Shown here: piece by piece, positions 25,727 through 33,766 of the stretch
Position numbering within the stretch: the stretch's first letter is position 1
How the letters are laid out: every line of letters starts with the position of its first letter
Source: JANQPX01 sp039197065
Lineage (GTDB): Bacteria; Pseudomonadota; Alphaproteobacteria; Geminicoccales; Geminicoccaceae
Length of the DNA: 34,456 bases
Direction of reading: 5' to 3'
NCBI GenBank assembly: GCA_039197065.1
Contig: JBCCUL010000050.1
Span: 1 to 34,456, forward strand
Notes under the pieces: model-generated
Database searches by the model: none
What the model was told of the DNA's origin: nothing
What the model saw: the letters and a program-made list of their open reading frames with translations, nothing else
Made by a program: the position numbers and the translations under genes

Positions 25727-27415
25727 TCAAATACCGGCGATTTCGACTTTGCCGGAAGGGGCGGCCTTGAGTGTCGACTGGGCTCGGATGTAGTCGCTGA
25801 CCACCTCCCAGATCGGCGGGCCTTCGGTGCCCTCGTTGATCGAGGCCCAGCCGGCGACGCTGTAGGTCTTGCCGGCATCGATCGCTTCGCCTGACGAGGT
25901 CAGCGTCATGTTGGTGACCCGATCGCCCATGGTCGCATTGGGGTCGATCCGATAGCTCATCCCCCCGACGCGCACCATGTCGCCGCCCTGCTGCAGATAA
26001 GGATCCGGATTGAAGAGATTGTCGGCGACATCTTCGAACACCAGCTTGAGCTGCTCGCCGGACATCTCGATCTTGTAGACCGCGGGATAGGTCATGGCGG
26101 TGTGGTTGTAGACGAATTCCGCCGTGATCTCCTCGCCAGCCGGCAGCGCCGGTCCCCAGCGAAAGCCGGGCGAGAGTGCGATCTCCGCGTCCTGGCTTTC
26201 CAGCAGCGCATCCAGGATCACGTCGTCGAAGGTGCCGTTGAAATTGCCGCGTCGATAGAGATCGCTCTCGGTCGTACCCAGGACCTCGGAAAGCTCGGCC
26301 TCGAACGGCGCGCGCAGTTCGGCGATCAGATCGGCCATCTCCTGGTCCGGCGTGATGACGTCGGACAGCACCGGGATCATGCTGTAGGAGAAATCCTTGA
26401 TGCCGTCGCCGCCGACATCGAGGTCGAGCCGCGACAGGAACTTGCCGTTGGCGCCTGAGGTAATGAGAATCGTGCCATCGACGATGACGGGCTCGGGGAT
26501 GGCGTCATGGGTGTGAGCCGTGAGGATGACGTCGATGCCATCCACCCGCTCGGCCATTTGGCGATCGACGTCGAAGCCGTTGTGGCTCAGAAGCACGACC
26601 ACCTGCGCGCCGTCCGCCCGCGTCTCCTCGACCAGGGCGGCCATTTCGTCCTCGCGGATGCCGAAGGACCAGGCTGGGAACATCCATCGGGGATTAGCGA
26701 TCGGCGTGTAGGGGAAGGCCTGGCCGATGACGGCGACATCGACGCCGCCGCGTTCGAAACGTGCCACCTGCTCGAAGACCGGTTCTTCCCAATCGGTGTC
26801 GCGGATATTGGCGCCGAGGAACGGAAAGCCGAGCTGATCAATCATCTCGAGCACGCGCTCTTCGCCAAGCGTGAACTCCCAATGGGCTGTCATGGCGTCT
26901 GGCCTCAGGAGCGCCATCGCCTGCATGACGTCCTGGCCCTTGGTCTGCAGCGCGGCCCAGGAGCCCTGCCAGGTGTCGCCGCCATCGAGCAGAAGCGTGT
27001 TGTCCGGCCGTTCGGCGCGGATCGCCTTAATCAGCGTCGCGATGCGATCCAACCCGCCGACCTGGCCATAATTCCTGGCAAGCTCGGTGAAGTCTTCGCT
27101 CGAATACAGATAGGCGTCCAGCGTGCCAGGCTCGATCCCGAAACGGTCGAGCAGCTCACTTCCGGTAATATGTGGAGGCAATCCCGCCACGGGACCGACG
27201 CCGAGATTGACCGACGGTTCACGGAAAAAAACGGGCTTCAGCTGGGCATGCAGATCGGTCAGATGGAGCAGCGTGACCTGTCCCTTCGGCTCGAAGGTCA
27301 AAAGCTGATCCTGGGTAATCGCCTGCTGGGCGGCGAGGCGGCCAAGGGGGCCGCTGCCTGCGGTCAGGGCCGCCGTCGCCATGGCAACCTGCATGAAATC
27401 CCGGCGCGTCATCAT
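25727..27415 (-). CDS. soxB: Sulfate thiol esterase SoxB
   Basis: The 562-residue periplasmic protein has a Tat-like signal (MTRRDFMQVAMATAALTAG) and a 5'-nucleotidase-type dimanganese domain. The metal-site motifs are visible: LHLTDLHAQ, LLDGGDTWQGS, SHNGFDVD and TAHTHDAIP. The SoxB-typical AHWEFTLGEER and a C-terminal 5'-nucleotidase domain are also present. SoxB hydrolyses the sulfonate group from the SoxY carrier as sulfate. It leads the soxB-V-W-C-D unit. An intrinsic terminator lies between it and the upstream soxA gene, so it probably has its own promoter in the short gap or depends on read-through. Confidence 0.95.
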   Translation of the reverse strand: MMTRRDFMQVAMATAALTAGSGPLGRLAAQQAITQDQLLTFEPKGQVTLLHLTDLHAQLKPVFFREPSVNLGVGPVAGLPPHITGSELLDRFGIEPGTLDAYLYSSEDFTELARNYGQVGGLDRIATLIKAIRAERPDNTLLLDGGDTWQGSWAALQTKGQDVMQAMALLRPDAMTAHWEFTLGEERVLEMIDQLGFPFLGANIRDTDWEEPVFEQVARFERGGVDVAVIGQAFPYTPIANPRWMFPAWSFGIREDEMAALVEETRADGAQVVVLLSHNGFDVDRQMAERVDGIDVILTAHTHDAIPEPVIVDGTILITSGANGKFLSRLDLDVGGDGIKDFSYSMIPVLSDVITPDQEMADLIAELRAPFEAELSEVLGTTESDLYRRGNFNGTFDDVILDALLESQDAEIALSPGFRWGPALPAGEEITAEFVYNHTAMTYPAVYKIEMSGEQLKLVFEDVADNLFNPDPYLQQGGDMVRVGGMSYRIDPNATMGDRVTNMTLTSSGEAIDAGKTYSVAGWASINEGTEGPPIWEVVSDYIRAQSTLKAAPSGKVEIAGI

Positions 27416-27489
27416 GGTTCAATCCTCGCGTCTTCAAAGCAGCCGATCAAAGGGCGCATCCCATGACGCCATGCATGCAGGCTTCGGCC

Positions 27490-27524
27490 AAAAAAAGGGC
27501 GGCGGAACATGCCGCCCGCCGCCC
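27490..27524 (-). terminator. Rho-independent terminator after soxA
   Basis: Read leftward, a GC stem GGGCGGC / GCCGCCC with a 7-base loop (or a 9-base-pair alternative with a longer loop) is followed directly by seven T. It lies between the soxA stop and the soxB start, a complete hairpin-plus-T-tract in the direction of the sox genes. Confidence 0.8.
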
Positions 27525-27547
27525 GTCAGTCTCAGGGAGGCTTCTCT

Positions 27548-28369
27548 CTACTGCCTGACGGCAGGCGTCTCGATCGGCAGACCTTGGCCGCGCCAGGCGA
27601 GGTAGAGCTCGAGGTTCACATATTCATCCGAGCCGCGCTTATAGGGTGTGGCCCGCACCTGATCGTTGCAGCCCTTGAAGCGGCGGTGCAGCGAACCGAG
27701 CTTCTGCCACTTCAAACGATAGGTGGGAAAGCCGTTGGACTGCCCCTGGCTCAGCATGTCGGCACGGATTTTGGTGCCGGCATAGCCTTCATGGCAGTGA
27801 GCGCAGGCAAGATCGAGCTGGCCGCGGCGCTCATAGTAGAAGGCCTTGCCTTCCTCAAAGAAAGGTGCGGCATCGCCATCGATCGCAACGTTCACGGGCT
27901 CGCCGCGGGCCTGGTGACGAACCAGCGCCGTCATGCCGAGCATCTCGTCGCTCTCATATTTCCATTCCTCGGCCTGCATGTTCTCGGTGCGGCAGTGGTT
28001 GATCCGCTGCTCGATGTTCATGAGCTTGCCCCAGGGCTCATAATAGACCGGGTAGGTGCTGCCGACCGACTTCAGGCTTTCGACGCCCTCATGACAACTG
28101 GCGCATGCCTTGCCCGCTTCACCGTCCGCCTGGTCCCACAGCTCTTCGGCTTGCTCGATCCAAAGAAAGGCCGGGTTCTCGAAGTCGTCGTCCTGAACGG
28201 CCCGGGTTTCCGGTACGCGGAAACTGTAACCGGAGATGATCTCATCCAGCGGATGCCCCTCCGGCGGCTGCACCACCGGCTTATCGCCGGCGGCGATGGG
28301 CTCGACTTGGACCACGCCAAGGGCGAGTACCGTTGCAACCATTCCCGTCATCAAGCCCCTGATCTGCAT
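27548..28369 (-). CDS. soxA: Di-haem c-type cytochrome SoxA
   Basis: The 273-residue protein has a signal peptide (about 1-27) and two haem motifs, CASCH at 89-93 and CAHCH at 189-193. Cysteine ligands C126 (INHCR) and C234 (KGCNDQ) are both present, the latter being the active-site persulfide position. This is the two-haem SoxA type found in Paracoccus. With SoxX it joins thiosulfate oxidatively to the SoxY cysteine. It is the last gene of the soxX-Y-Z-A unit, with a terminator just behind. A 170-base gap to soxZ holds no gene I can support. Confidence 0.95.
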   Translation of the reverse strand: MQIRGLMTGMVATVLALGVVQVEPIAAGDKPVVQPPEGHPLDEIISGYSFRVPETRAVQDDDFENPAFLWIEQAEELWDQADGEAGKACASCHEGVESLKSVGSTYPVYYEPWGKLMNIEQRINHCRTENMQAEEWKYESDEMLGMTALVRHQARGEPVNVAIDGDAAPFFEEGKAFYYERRGQLDLACAHCHEGYAGTKIRADMLSQGQSNGFPTYRLKWQKLGSLHRRFKGCNDQVRATPYKRGSDEYVNLELYLAWRGQGLPIETPAVRQ

Positions 28370-28545
28370 TTTCTTATCCTTGCTTTCGGGTTCTCATCCA
28401 AGGCTGCTGAAATCTGGCGATATCCCCGCCTGCAGCCGCATCGTGACGAAGGTCAGACCCGCCATGCCGGATCTTCGGAGTCCTGCTCCTGCAGACCGGT
28501 ACATACCAGGGGCCTAGGCTACCCCAGCCCGAGTCTATGAGGTCG

Positions 28546-28875
28546 TCACACGACCTCGATTTTTGCGACCGTCGAGTATTCCGAGCCATCGTCATCGGTC
28601 CAGATGAACTCGAGCTCGCCGCTCTCCGTGGCCACGGTGCGGAAGGCCATATAGGGATTGGCGGAAACAGCGCCGTGCCAGTCGCTCTCGAAGATCACCT
28701 CGCCATTATACTTGCAGACGAAATGGTTGATGATCTGGCGGGGGATGGTGTTGCCGTCCTTATCCTTGCGCTGGCCGGATTCCATCTTGTGGGAAATCAG
28801 CGTCTTGATCTCGATGACCTCACCCTTTTCGGCCTTTTTCGGAACCTTGACGCGCGGCTTGACCTTGCTTGCCAT
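28546..28875 (-). CDS. soxZ: Sulfur-carrier complex subunit SoxZ
   Basis: The 109-residue immunoglobulin-like protein has typical SoxZ segments: RVKVPKKAEKGEVIEIKTLISHKMESG, INHFVCKYNGEVIFESDWH and ANPYMAFR. It has no signal peptide; SoxZ is exported together with SoxY through the Tat signal of SoxY. It binds SoxY to form the carrier on which sulfur is held during oxidation. A GGAGAC ribosome site precedes the ATG. soxY is 137 bases upstream on the same strand. Confidence 0.95.
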   Translation of the reverse strand: MASKVKPRVKVPKKAEKGEVIEIKTLISHKMESGQRKDKDGNTIPRQIINHFVCKYNGEVIFESDWHGAVSANPYMAFRTVATESGELEFIWTDDDGSEYSTVAKIEVV

Positions 28876-29012
28876 GGTTTGTCTCCTTCGTCCTCATTCC
28901 TGCCGGCTACCGGCTTATTCCGACCTCATCACCCCGTGACCACCATTGCAAATCAGTCTGCATACAAGAGACGTTGGCGATCACGGTCCAAGTCAACGAC
29001 GTGCGCGTCGCA

Positions 29013-29477
29013 CTAGCCGCCGCAACCGCCGATCGTGACTTTGACTTCGCGTGCTGCGGTAAATACGGACCCGTCGCTCATCTCGGCGACAGCGTGGATC
29101 TTCTGAGTCTTGGCGAGACGAATGCGCGTCGACGCCACAGCCTCGCCGCTTCTGGACGTGAAGTTCATCTTGGCCACATTGGGGAGCGGATTGCCGTCGG
29201 CAAAGATGTGCACGGCCGACACGTGATCGTCATCCGTCATCGGGCTGTCGACTTCGACCGTCAGCGGCACGGTGTTGCCATTCTCGGCGATCTCGGGGAG
29301 GTCGAGGCTGATGCGGCCTTCCTCGGCGCTGCGATCGCCCAGGATTTCCTTGATCGCCGCTTCGACCTCCGGAAGCCCAGCCTTCGCCGTGGCTCCGAAC
29401 AATGCGGTGGTGGTGATCAACGCCACGCCTGCCGCAACGAAATCTCGGCGATCCAGCGCTACCCTATCCTTGTTCAT
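29013..29477 (-). CDS. soxY: Sulfur-carrier protein SoxY
   Basis: The 154-residue protein has a Tat-type signal (LDRRDFVAAGVALI) and ends in the swinging-arm motif GGCGG, whose cysteine carries thiosulfate-derived sulfur. The domain is immunoglobulin-like. The ATG at 29477 has GAGGAGACGAGG immediately before it and is preferred to an in-frame ATG at 29498. It is cotranscribed with soxX upstream and soxZ downstream. Confidence 0.95.
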   Translation of the reverse strand: MNKDRVALDRRDFVAAGVALITTTALFGATAKAGLPEVEAAIKEILGDRSAEEGRISLDLPEIAENGNTVPLTVEVDSPMTDDDHVSAVHIFADGNPLPNVAKMNFTSRSGEAVASTRIRLAKTQKIHAVAEMSDGSVFTAAREVKVTIGGCGG

Positions 29478-29523
29478 CCTCGTCTCCTCGCTCGGCACGT
29501 CGGTCCATGGACCGCTCGAGTGC

Positions 29524-30000
29524 TCAGCTTTCCTTCAGTGTCATCAGATAAGCGACGATATCCTCGACCTCTTCCGCGGACAGAATGGTCTTGCCCTCGA
29601 ATTTCTCGGCGACCCGATGCAGCCCCTCGGTCACGTAGAAGCCCGGCATGATCGTGTCGGGGTTTACGACCTTGGCATTGACGACCTGCAGCCGAAGCTC
29701 GCCTTCCTCGTAGCGATCGGCGACGCCATCCAACGGCGGGCCGACCTCGCCGTGAAACGGCTCGGCTTCCAGCTCGGTGACGGCATGACAGCCGAGACAA
29801 TTACCGAGCTTTCTGTTGATGAAGGTTTCCCGACCCTTGTCCGGATCACCCGGCTTGCCGGTCAGCGGCTCCGGAATGCTGGTCTCGTCGACGATTTCGT
29901 AGGCCACCGCCTCCTCGGCGAGGCTTTGCATCGAAAGCCCACCCAAGACAGCTGCCGCGGCCAGTGCACCGACAAACGTCAAACTGCTGCTGCTTCTCAC
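29524..30000 (-). CDS. soxX: Monohaem cytochrome SoxX
   Basis: The protein, about 158 residues, has one haem motif, CLGCH, and a methionine-ligand segment DTIMPGFYV, with the SoxX-typical GEVGPPLDGVADRY between them. With SoxA it starts the Sox cycle by coupling thiosulfate to SoxY. I chose the GTG at 30000, which has GGAGG five bases upstream and gives a clean signal peptide. The frame extends to an ATG at 30066, but that start has no ribosome site and adds a basic leader. It is divergent from the DsrE-like gene. Confidence 0.9.
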   Translation of the reverse strand: MRSSSSLTFVGALAAAAVLGGLSMQSLAEEAVAYEIVDETSIPEPLTGKPGDPDKGRETFINRKLGNCLGCHAVTELEAEPFHGEVGPPLDGVADRYEEGELRLQVVNAKVVNPDTIMPGFYVTEGLHRVAEKFEGKTILSAEEVEDIVAYLMTLKES

Positions 30001-30071
30001 CAGAGCCTCCACCGCGCTGATTGTTGCCCTTTTCTTTTTAGCGAATGTCACCTTAGCAGCACCCATTCGAT

Positions 30072-30106
30072 ATATTCAAGAGTTGTATTCTGTAAGAGTT
30101 GAATAT
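30072..30106. promoter_or_regulatory. Inverted repeat in the soxX / dsrE-like intergenic region (putative operator)
   Basis: ATATTCAA (30072-30079) and TTGAATAT (30099-30106) are perfect reverse complements separated by 19 bases. Within and overlapping them, AAGAGTTG is repeated directly 16 bases apart. Such an element between divergent sulfur genes is a natural site for the SoxR/SqrR-type ArsR repressor. The 8-mer GAATATGA here also occurs at 21780-21787, upstream of the ArsR gene itself. Confidence 0.5.
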
Positions 30107-30204
30107 GATCGGATTTGAGGCATGAGGTACTCACGACCATGTGATGCGGAAGTATCGTCAAACGGCCTAACGTCTACAGTAAGCCATCATCAGGGAGAGG
30201 TTTC

Positions 30205-30660
30205 ATGAAAAAACTGACTGCCGTACTGTTCGCCTGCTTTGCCATCATGATCACATCCGTCGGCAGTTTATCGGGAGGTGCTCTCGCGGAGGGCGTCAAG
30301 CGAGTTGCCATTCATGTCGATGAAAATGATCCCGCAAGGATGAACATGGCGCTGAACAACGCCGCCAATATCTACAAATACTACGATGAAAAAGGCGAGG
30401 CTGTTGAAGTCCGCCTGGTGGCGAATGGCCCGGGTTTGCATATGTTTCGCGAGGATACCTCGCCGGTCAAAGAGCGTATCGCGGCGATGTCGCTGGAGCA
30501 TGAAGGCCTTACCTTTGCCGCCTGTGGCAACACCCACCGTGCGATGTCGTCGAAGGCAGGGGGCGACATCACATTGATCTCGGAAGCCGAGATGATTCAG
30601 TCCGGCGTGGTCGAGCTCATCGAGCTTCAGGGTGACGGCTGGGCCTACATCCGTCCCTAG
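30205..30660 (+). CDS. Periplasmic DsrE-like protein
   Basis: The 151-residue protein has a signal peptide (about residues 1-28, ending GALAEG) and a DsrE-fold domain (VAIHVDENDPARMNMALNNA, VRLVANGPGLHMF). A single cysteine after the leader, in the position expected for a sulfur carrier, lies in TFAACGNTHRAM. Proteins of this group are common beside sox genes and may bind or transfer sulfane sulfur in the periplasm; the exact role is not established. It is divergent from soxX with GGGAGAGG upstream of the ATG. Confidence 0.8.
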   Translation: MKKLTAVLFACFAIMITSVGSLSGGALAEGVKRVAIHVDENDPARMNMALNNAANIYKYYDEKGEAVEVRLVANGPGLHMFREDTSPVKERIAAMSLEHEGLTFAACGNTHRAMSSKAGGDITLISEAEMIQSGVVELIELQGDGWAYIRP

Positions 30661-30764
30661 TGCATCGATCCTAACAAAGCGATCAGCGGTGTTTGTAGAA
30701 ACTGATGCAGAACCACCAATAAGCTAGGGCAGCGTCTTCCGAATCATGTGCGGGCGTCGCGGCC

Positions 30765-31244
30765 CTAGAGACCAGCCCGAGCTTCAGTCGTCGTTTCGGA
30801 AGCGGCGGGCAGTTTCGCGATCAGCTCGCCGAGCAGGCCCCAGAAAAAATCCTCGCCGGGATAACCGTTGATGCGGCCCACCTCCTGTCCTTTGTCGCCG
30901 AGCAGGACGAAGGTCGGGGTGAACCGAACCCCGTCGACGTCCTCGAGATCACGGGGCCTGGGCTCGTAAATGTCGACCGTGCGCAGCGGGGCGCGTTTGC
31001 CCTCTGTGGTCTTCGGATAGATCGGGCCGATCTCGGCATGCCAGGCGTCGCACCACTCGCAGATCTTGCTTTCGAACATGACCAATTCGGCGGCCTGTGT
31101 CTGGGATAGCGGCGCGATCAGCGCCGCCGCCCCCATCAATAGGAGACCAACACTGCAGCAAAGCCTGCTGATCATGGCTCGATCCTTCAGCTTCTTCGTC
31201 GATTGATTTGACATAGGTCGCATCATCGCCATCGCCAGCCGCAT
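30765..31244 (-). CDS. soxS: Periplasmic thioredoxin-like protein SoxS
   Basis: The protein has up to 159 residues, with a signal/anchor segment (about 24-51, ending TQAAE) and a thioredoxin-like domain with CxxC motif KICEWCDAW and cis-proline region RFTPTFVLL. SoxS reactivates SoxY by reducing its mixed disulfides. The ATG at 31244 overlaps the soxT stop (TGATG), implying coupling. A shorter start at 31175 (MISRLCC) would give a more usual signal peptide. It follows soxT on the same strand, apart from soxV-W. Confidence 0.82.
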   Translation of the reverse strand: MRLAMAMMRPMSNQSTKKLKDRAMISRLCCSVGLLLMGAAALIAPLSQTQAAELVMFESKICEWCDAWHAEIGPIYPKTTEGKRAPLRTVDIYEPRPRDLEDVDGVRFTPTFVLLGDKGQEVGRINGYPGEDFFWGLLGELIAKLPAASETTTEARAGL

Positions 31245-32338
31245 CAGGCGCTTCGGTTGGTCAGCACCCGAAAAGCGCCGGCAAGGCTGCCCTCTTCCAG
31301 ATAGCGGAGCCCCAAGGCGGCGCCGGTGAAAATCGCGGCCATGGCCAGCGGCGCCGACAAGGCGAGAGTCGAGATGCTGCTCATGCCCTGGCCGATGGTG
31401 CAGCCGAGCGCCAGCACGCCGCCTGTACCCATCATGGCCGATCCCGTCAGATGGCGCAGCATTTCCCTGTCGCCGTCGAAACCTTCGCGGTGCAGCTCCC
31501 CCTTGGCCCGGGCGACGAGATGCGCCCCCAGGAGGACGCCGGCCACGGAGGCGATGCCGAAGGTCAGCACCATGCCGCTTGACAGCATCGCATAGAGGAC
31601 GCTGTCGCCCAAAGGACGGACGAAAGTGAAGGAAACCGGCGGTTTCGGATCGAACTCGTCATAGCCCAGATGGCCCGTCACCAGCCACGCGGCGCAGACG
31701 GCCGAACCGACCACGACCGCCGCCGCTATCTCGTTCCTGTGGGAACGAAAGGCTGCATCGCTGAGGCAATAATAGAGCAGAGACACGACGATCAGGACCG
31801 TCACGATCAGCCTTGCGGCCTGTTCCGGTAGACCGGAAACGAACGCCAGCAGCTCGGCGATGCCCGGGTTCGCCAAGGCGGACAAGTCCATGTCCGTCGG
31901 CTCGATGACCGTGGTCCTGACATAGGCGAGTGGACCGCTGAGCGTCAAATAGGCGAAGATGCCTAGTACGGCGAGATTGATCAGCGAGCGAAGATCGCCG
32001 CCCCCGAGCCGGATCAAGGTGCCGTAACCGCAGGTGCCCACCAGCACCATGCCGAAGCCGAACAGTCCTCCGCCGATCAACGCGCCGAGCCAGCCGAAGG
32101 ATTCGCGAAGATAGATGGACTGGCTGACATCGACTGCGCCGCTGATATGCAGGAGCTGGGTGCCCGCTACAGCCACGGCGATCGCCAGAGCCCATCCGCG
32201 AAGCCGTCTCTGATCGCCGACGACAACCACATCGGCGATGGCGCCAAGCGTACAGAACTGCGTCCAGCGGGAAGCGGCGCCGATCACGGCGCCTAATCCA
32301 AATCCAGACCAGAGAATGAGCGAAGCAGGCTCAAGCAA
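31244..32338 (-). CDS. soxT: YeeE/YedE-family sulfur-compound transporter SoxT
   Basis: The 364-residue polytopic membrane protein has about nine to ten hydrophobic segments. The two conserved YeeE/YedE half-repeats each carry cysteine motifs: RWTQFCTLGA, VLVGTCGYGTLIRLGGG and LALGCTIGQGMS. These cysteines line the thiosulfate path in the related TsuA. In sox clusters the protein is named SoxT and is proposed to take sulfur compounds inward or to help signal to the regulator. It is followed directly by soxS. Confidence 0.85.
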   Translation of the reverse strand: MLEPASLILWSGFGLGAVIGAASRWTQFCTLGAIADVVVVGDQRRLRGWALAIAVAVAGTQLLHISGAVDVSQSIYLRESFGWLGALIGGGLFGFGMVLVGTCGYGTLIRLGGGDLRSLINLAVLGIFAYLTLSGPLAYVRTTVIEPTDMDLSALANPGIAELLAFVSGLPEQAARLIVTVLIVVSLLYYCLSDAAFRSHRNEIAAAVVVGSAVCAAWLVTGHLGYDEFDPKPPVSFTFVRPLGDSVLYAMLSSGMVLTFGIASVAGVLLGAHLVARAKGELHREGFDGDREMLRHLTGSAMMGTGGVLALGCTIGQGMSSISTLALSAPLAMAAIFTGAALGLRYLEEGSLAGAFRVLTNRSA

Positions 32339-32527
32339 GGAAGCCTCCTGGTGCAGGGCGCCAGTTCGACGTCGATACCTTTAGTCCCTTCGATTTTGTC
32401 GTGATTGTGGCACATAGTCACTATCGGTAGGACATTTCGGTATAACGGTTGCCGCTTGAAGCGGTTCCTGGCTAGGACAAAATAGCGTGAGGGCGCTGCA
32501 CAAAGGCAGCCGATGGAGGAGAAAGAC

Positions 32528-33703
32528 ATGACGAATGTGGTGATTGCATCTGCAGCGCGGACCGCTGTCGGCAGTTTCAACGGATCGTTCGCGAACACGC
32601 CGGCGCACGAACTGGGTGCTACAGCGATCAAAGCAGTGGTGGAGCGTGCTGGCATCGAAGCCGGCGCCGTCTCGGAGACCATTCTTGGCCAGGTGCTGAC
32701 CGCGGGGCAGGGCCAGAACCCGGCGCGTCAGGCCCATATCGAGGCGGGTCTGCCGGAGGAAAGTGCGGCCTGGGGCATCAACCAGGTCTGCGGCTCGGGC
32801 CTGCGCGCGGTGGCGCTCGGCGCCCAGCACATCAAGCTCGGCGATGCCGATATCGTGGTCGCCGGCGGCCAGGAGAGCATGAGCCTCTCGCCCCACGTCG
32901 CTCATCTCAGGGCCGGGCAAAAGATGGGCGATCTCAAGATGGTCGACAGCATGATCAAGGACGGCCTTTGGGATGCGTTCAACGGCTATCACATGGGCAC
33001 CACGGCGGAGAACGTCGCCAAGCGCTGGCAGCTGACCCGGGACGAGCAGGATCAGTTCGCGCTCGCCTCCCAGAACAAGGCGGAGGCCGCGCAAAAGGCC
33101 GGCAAGTTCAGCGATGAGATCGCCGCCTTCACCGTCAAGACCCGGAAGGGCGAGACGGTGGTCGAGGCTGATGAATATATCCGCCACGGTGCGGTCATCG
33201 AGAACATGCAGAAACTGCGTCCGGCCTTCGACAAGGAAGGCACGGTGACCGCGGGCAATGCCTCCGGCATCAATGACGGGGCGGCGGTCGTGCTCCTGAT
33301 GAGCGAGGATGAGGCGGCGAAGCGGGGCGTTACGCCGATGGCGCGTATCGCCTCCTACGCCACCGCCGGCGTCGATCCCGCGATCATGGGCACCGGCCCG
33401 ATCCCGGCGTCCAGGAAAGCCCTGGAGAAGGCCGGCTGGAAGGTCGGCGATCTCGATCTGGTCGAAGCCAACGAGGCGTTTGCGGCCCAGGCCTGCGCGG
33501 TCAACAAGGACATGGGCTGGGATCCCGAGATCGTGAACGTCAATGGCGGCGCCATCGCCATCGGCCATCCGATCGGCGCCAGCGGTTGCCGCGTGCTCAA
33601 TACGCTCTTGTTCGAGATGGTGAGGCGAGACGCCAAGCGCGGCCTCGCCACGCTCTGCATCGGCGGCGGCATGGGTGTCGCTCTTTGCGTCGAGCGCGAT
33701 TAG
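32528..33703 (+). CDS. phaA: Acetyl-CoA acetyltransferase PhaA
   Basis: The 391-residue thiolase has the acyl-enzyme cysteine in NQVCGSGLRAVALG, the catalytic histidine in NVNGGAIAIGHPIGASG and the C-terminal cysteine in LCIGGGMGVALC. It condenses two acetyl-CoA to acetoacetyl-CoA, the first step of polyhydroxybutyrate synthesis. The ATG at 32528 has GGAGGAG upstream. An ATG at 32513 within the leader is not preferred. phaB follows after 63 bases. Confidence 0.93.
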   Translation: MTNVVIASAARTAVGSFNGSFANTPAHELGATAIKAVVERAGIEAGAVSETILGQVLTAGQGQNPARQAHIEAGLPEESAAWGINQVCGSGLRAVALGAQHIKLGDADIVVAGGQESMSLSPHVAHLRAGQKMGDLKMVDSMIKDGLWDAFNGYHMGTTAENVAKRWQLTRDEQDQFALASQNKAEAAQKAGKFSDEIAAFTVKTRKGETVVEADEYIRHGAVIENMQKLRPAFDKEGTVTAGNASGINDGAAVVLLMSEDEAAKRGVTPMARIASYATAGVDPAIMGTGPIPASRKALEKAGWKVGDLDLVEANEAFAAQACAVNKDMGWDPEIVNVNGGAIAIGHPIGASGCRVLNTLLFEMVRRDAKRGLATLCIGGGMGVALCVERD

Positions 33704-33715
33704 TCTTTTTAACAG

Positions 33716-33742
33716 GGGAGATGCGTGTCATGCGCATCTCCC
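33716..33742 (+). other. Strong hairpin between phaA and phaB
   Basis: GGGAGATGCG pairs perfectly with CGCATCTCCC around a 7-base loop. No T-run follows, so it is not a complete intrinsic terminator. It may be an mRNA-processing or stability element adjusting phaA and phaB levels. Confidence 0.7.
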
Positions 33743-33766
33743 GATAATGAAGGAGAAAAAAAGATC

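Noticed and set aside
30724..30768. CTAGGGC / GCCCTAG inverted repeat between the dsrE-like gene and soxS
   Set aside because: The loop is over 30 bases, there is no T-run, and one arm overlaps the soxS stop codon; too weak to call a bidirectional terminator.
32381..33568. A 395-codon leftward open frame opposite phaA
   Set aside because: Shadow of the thiolase gene, with no recognisable domain.
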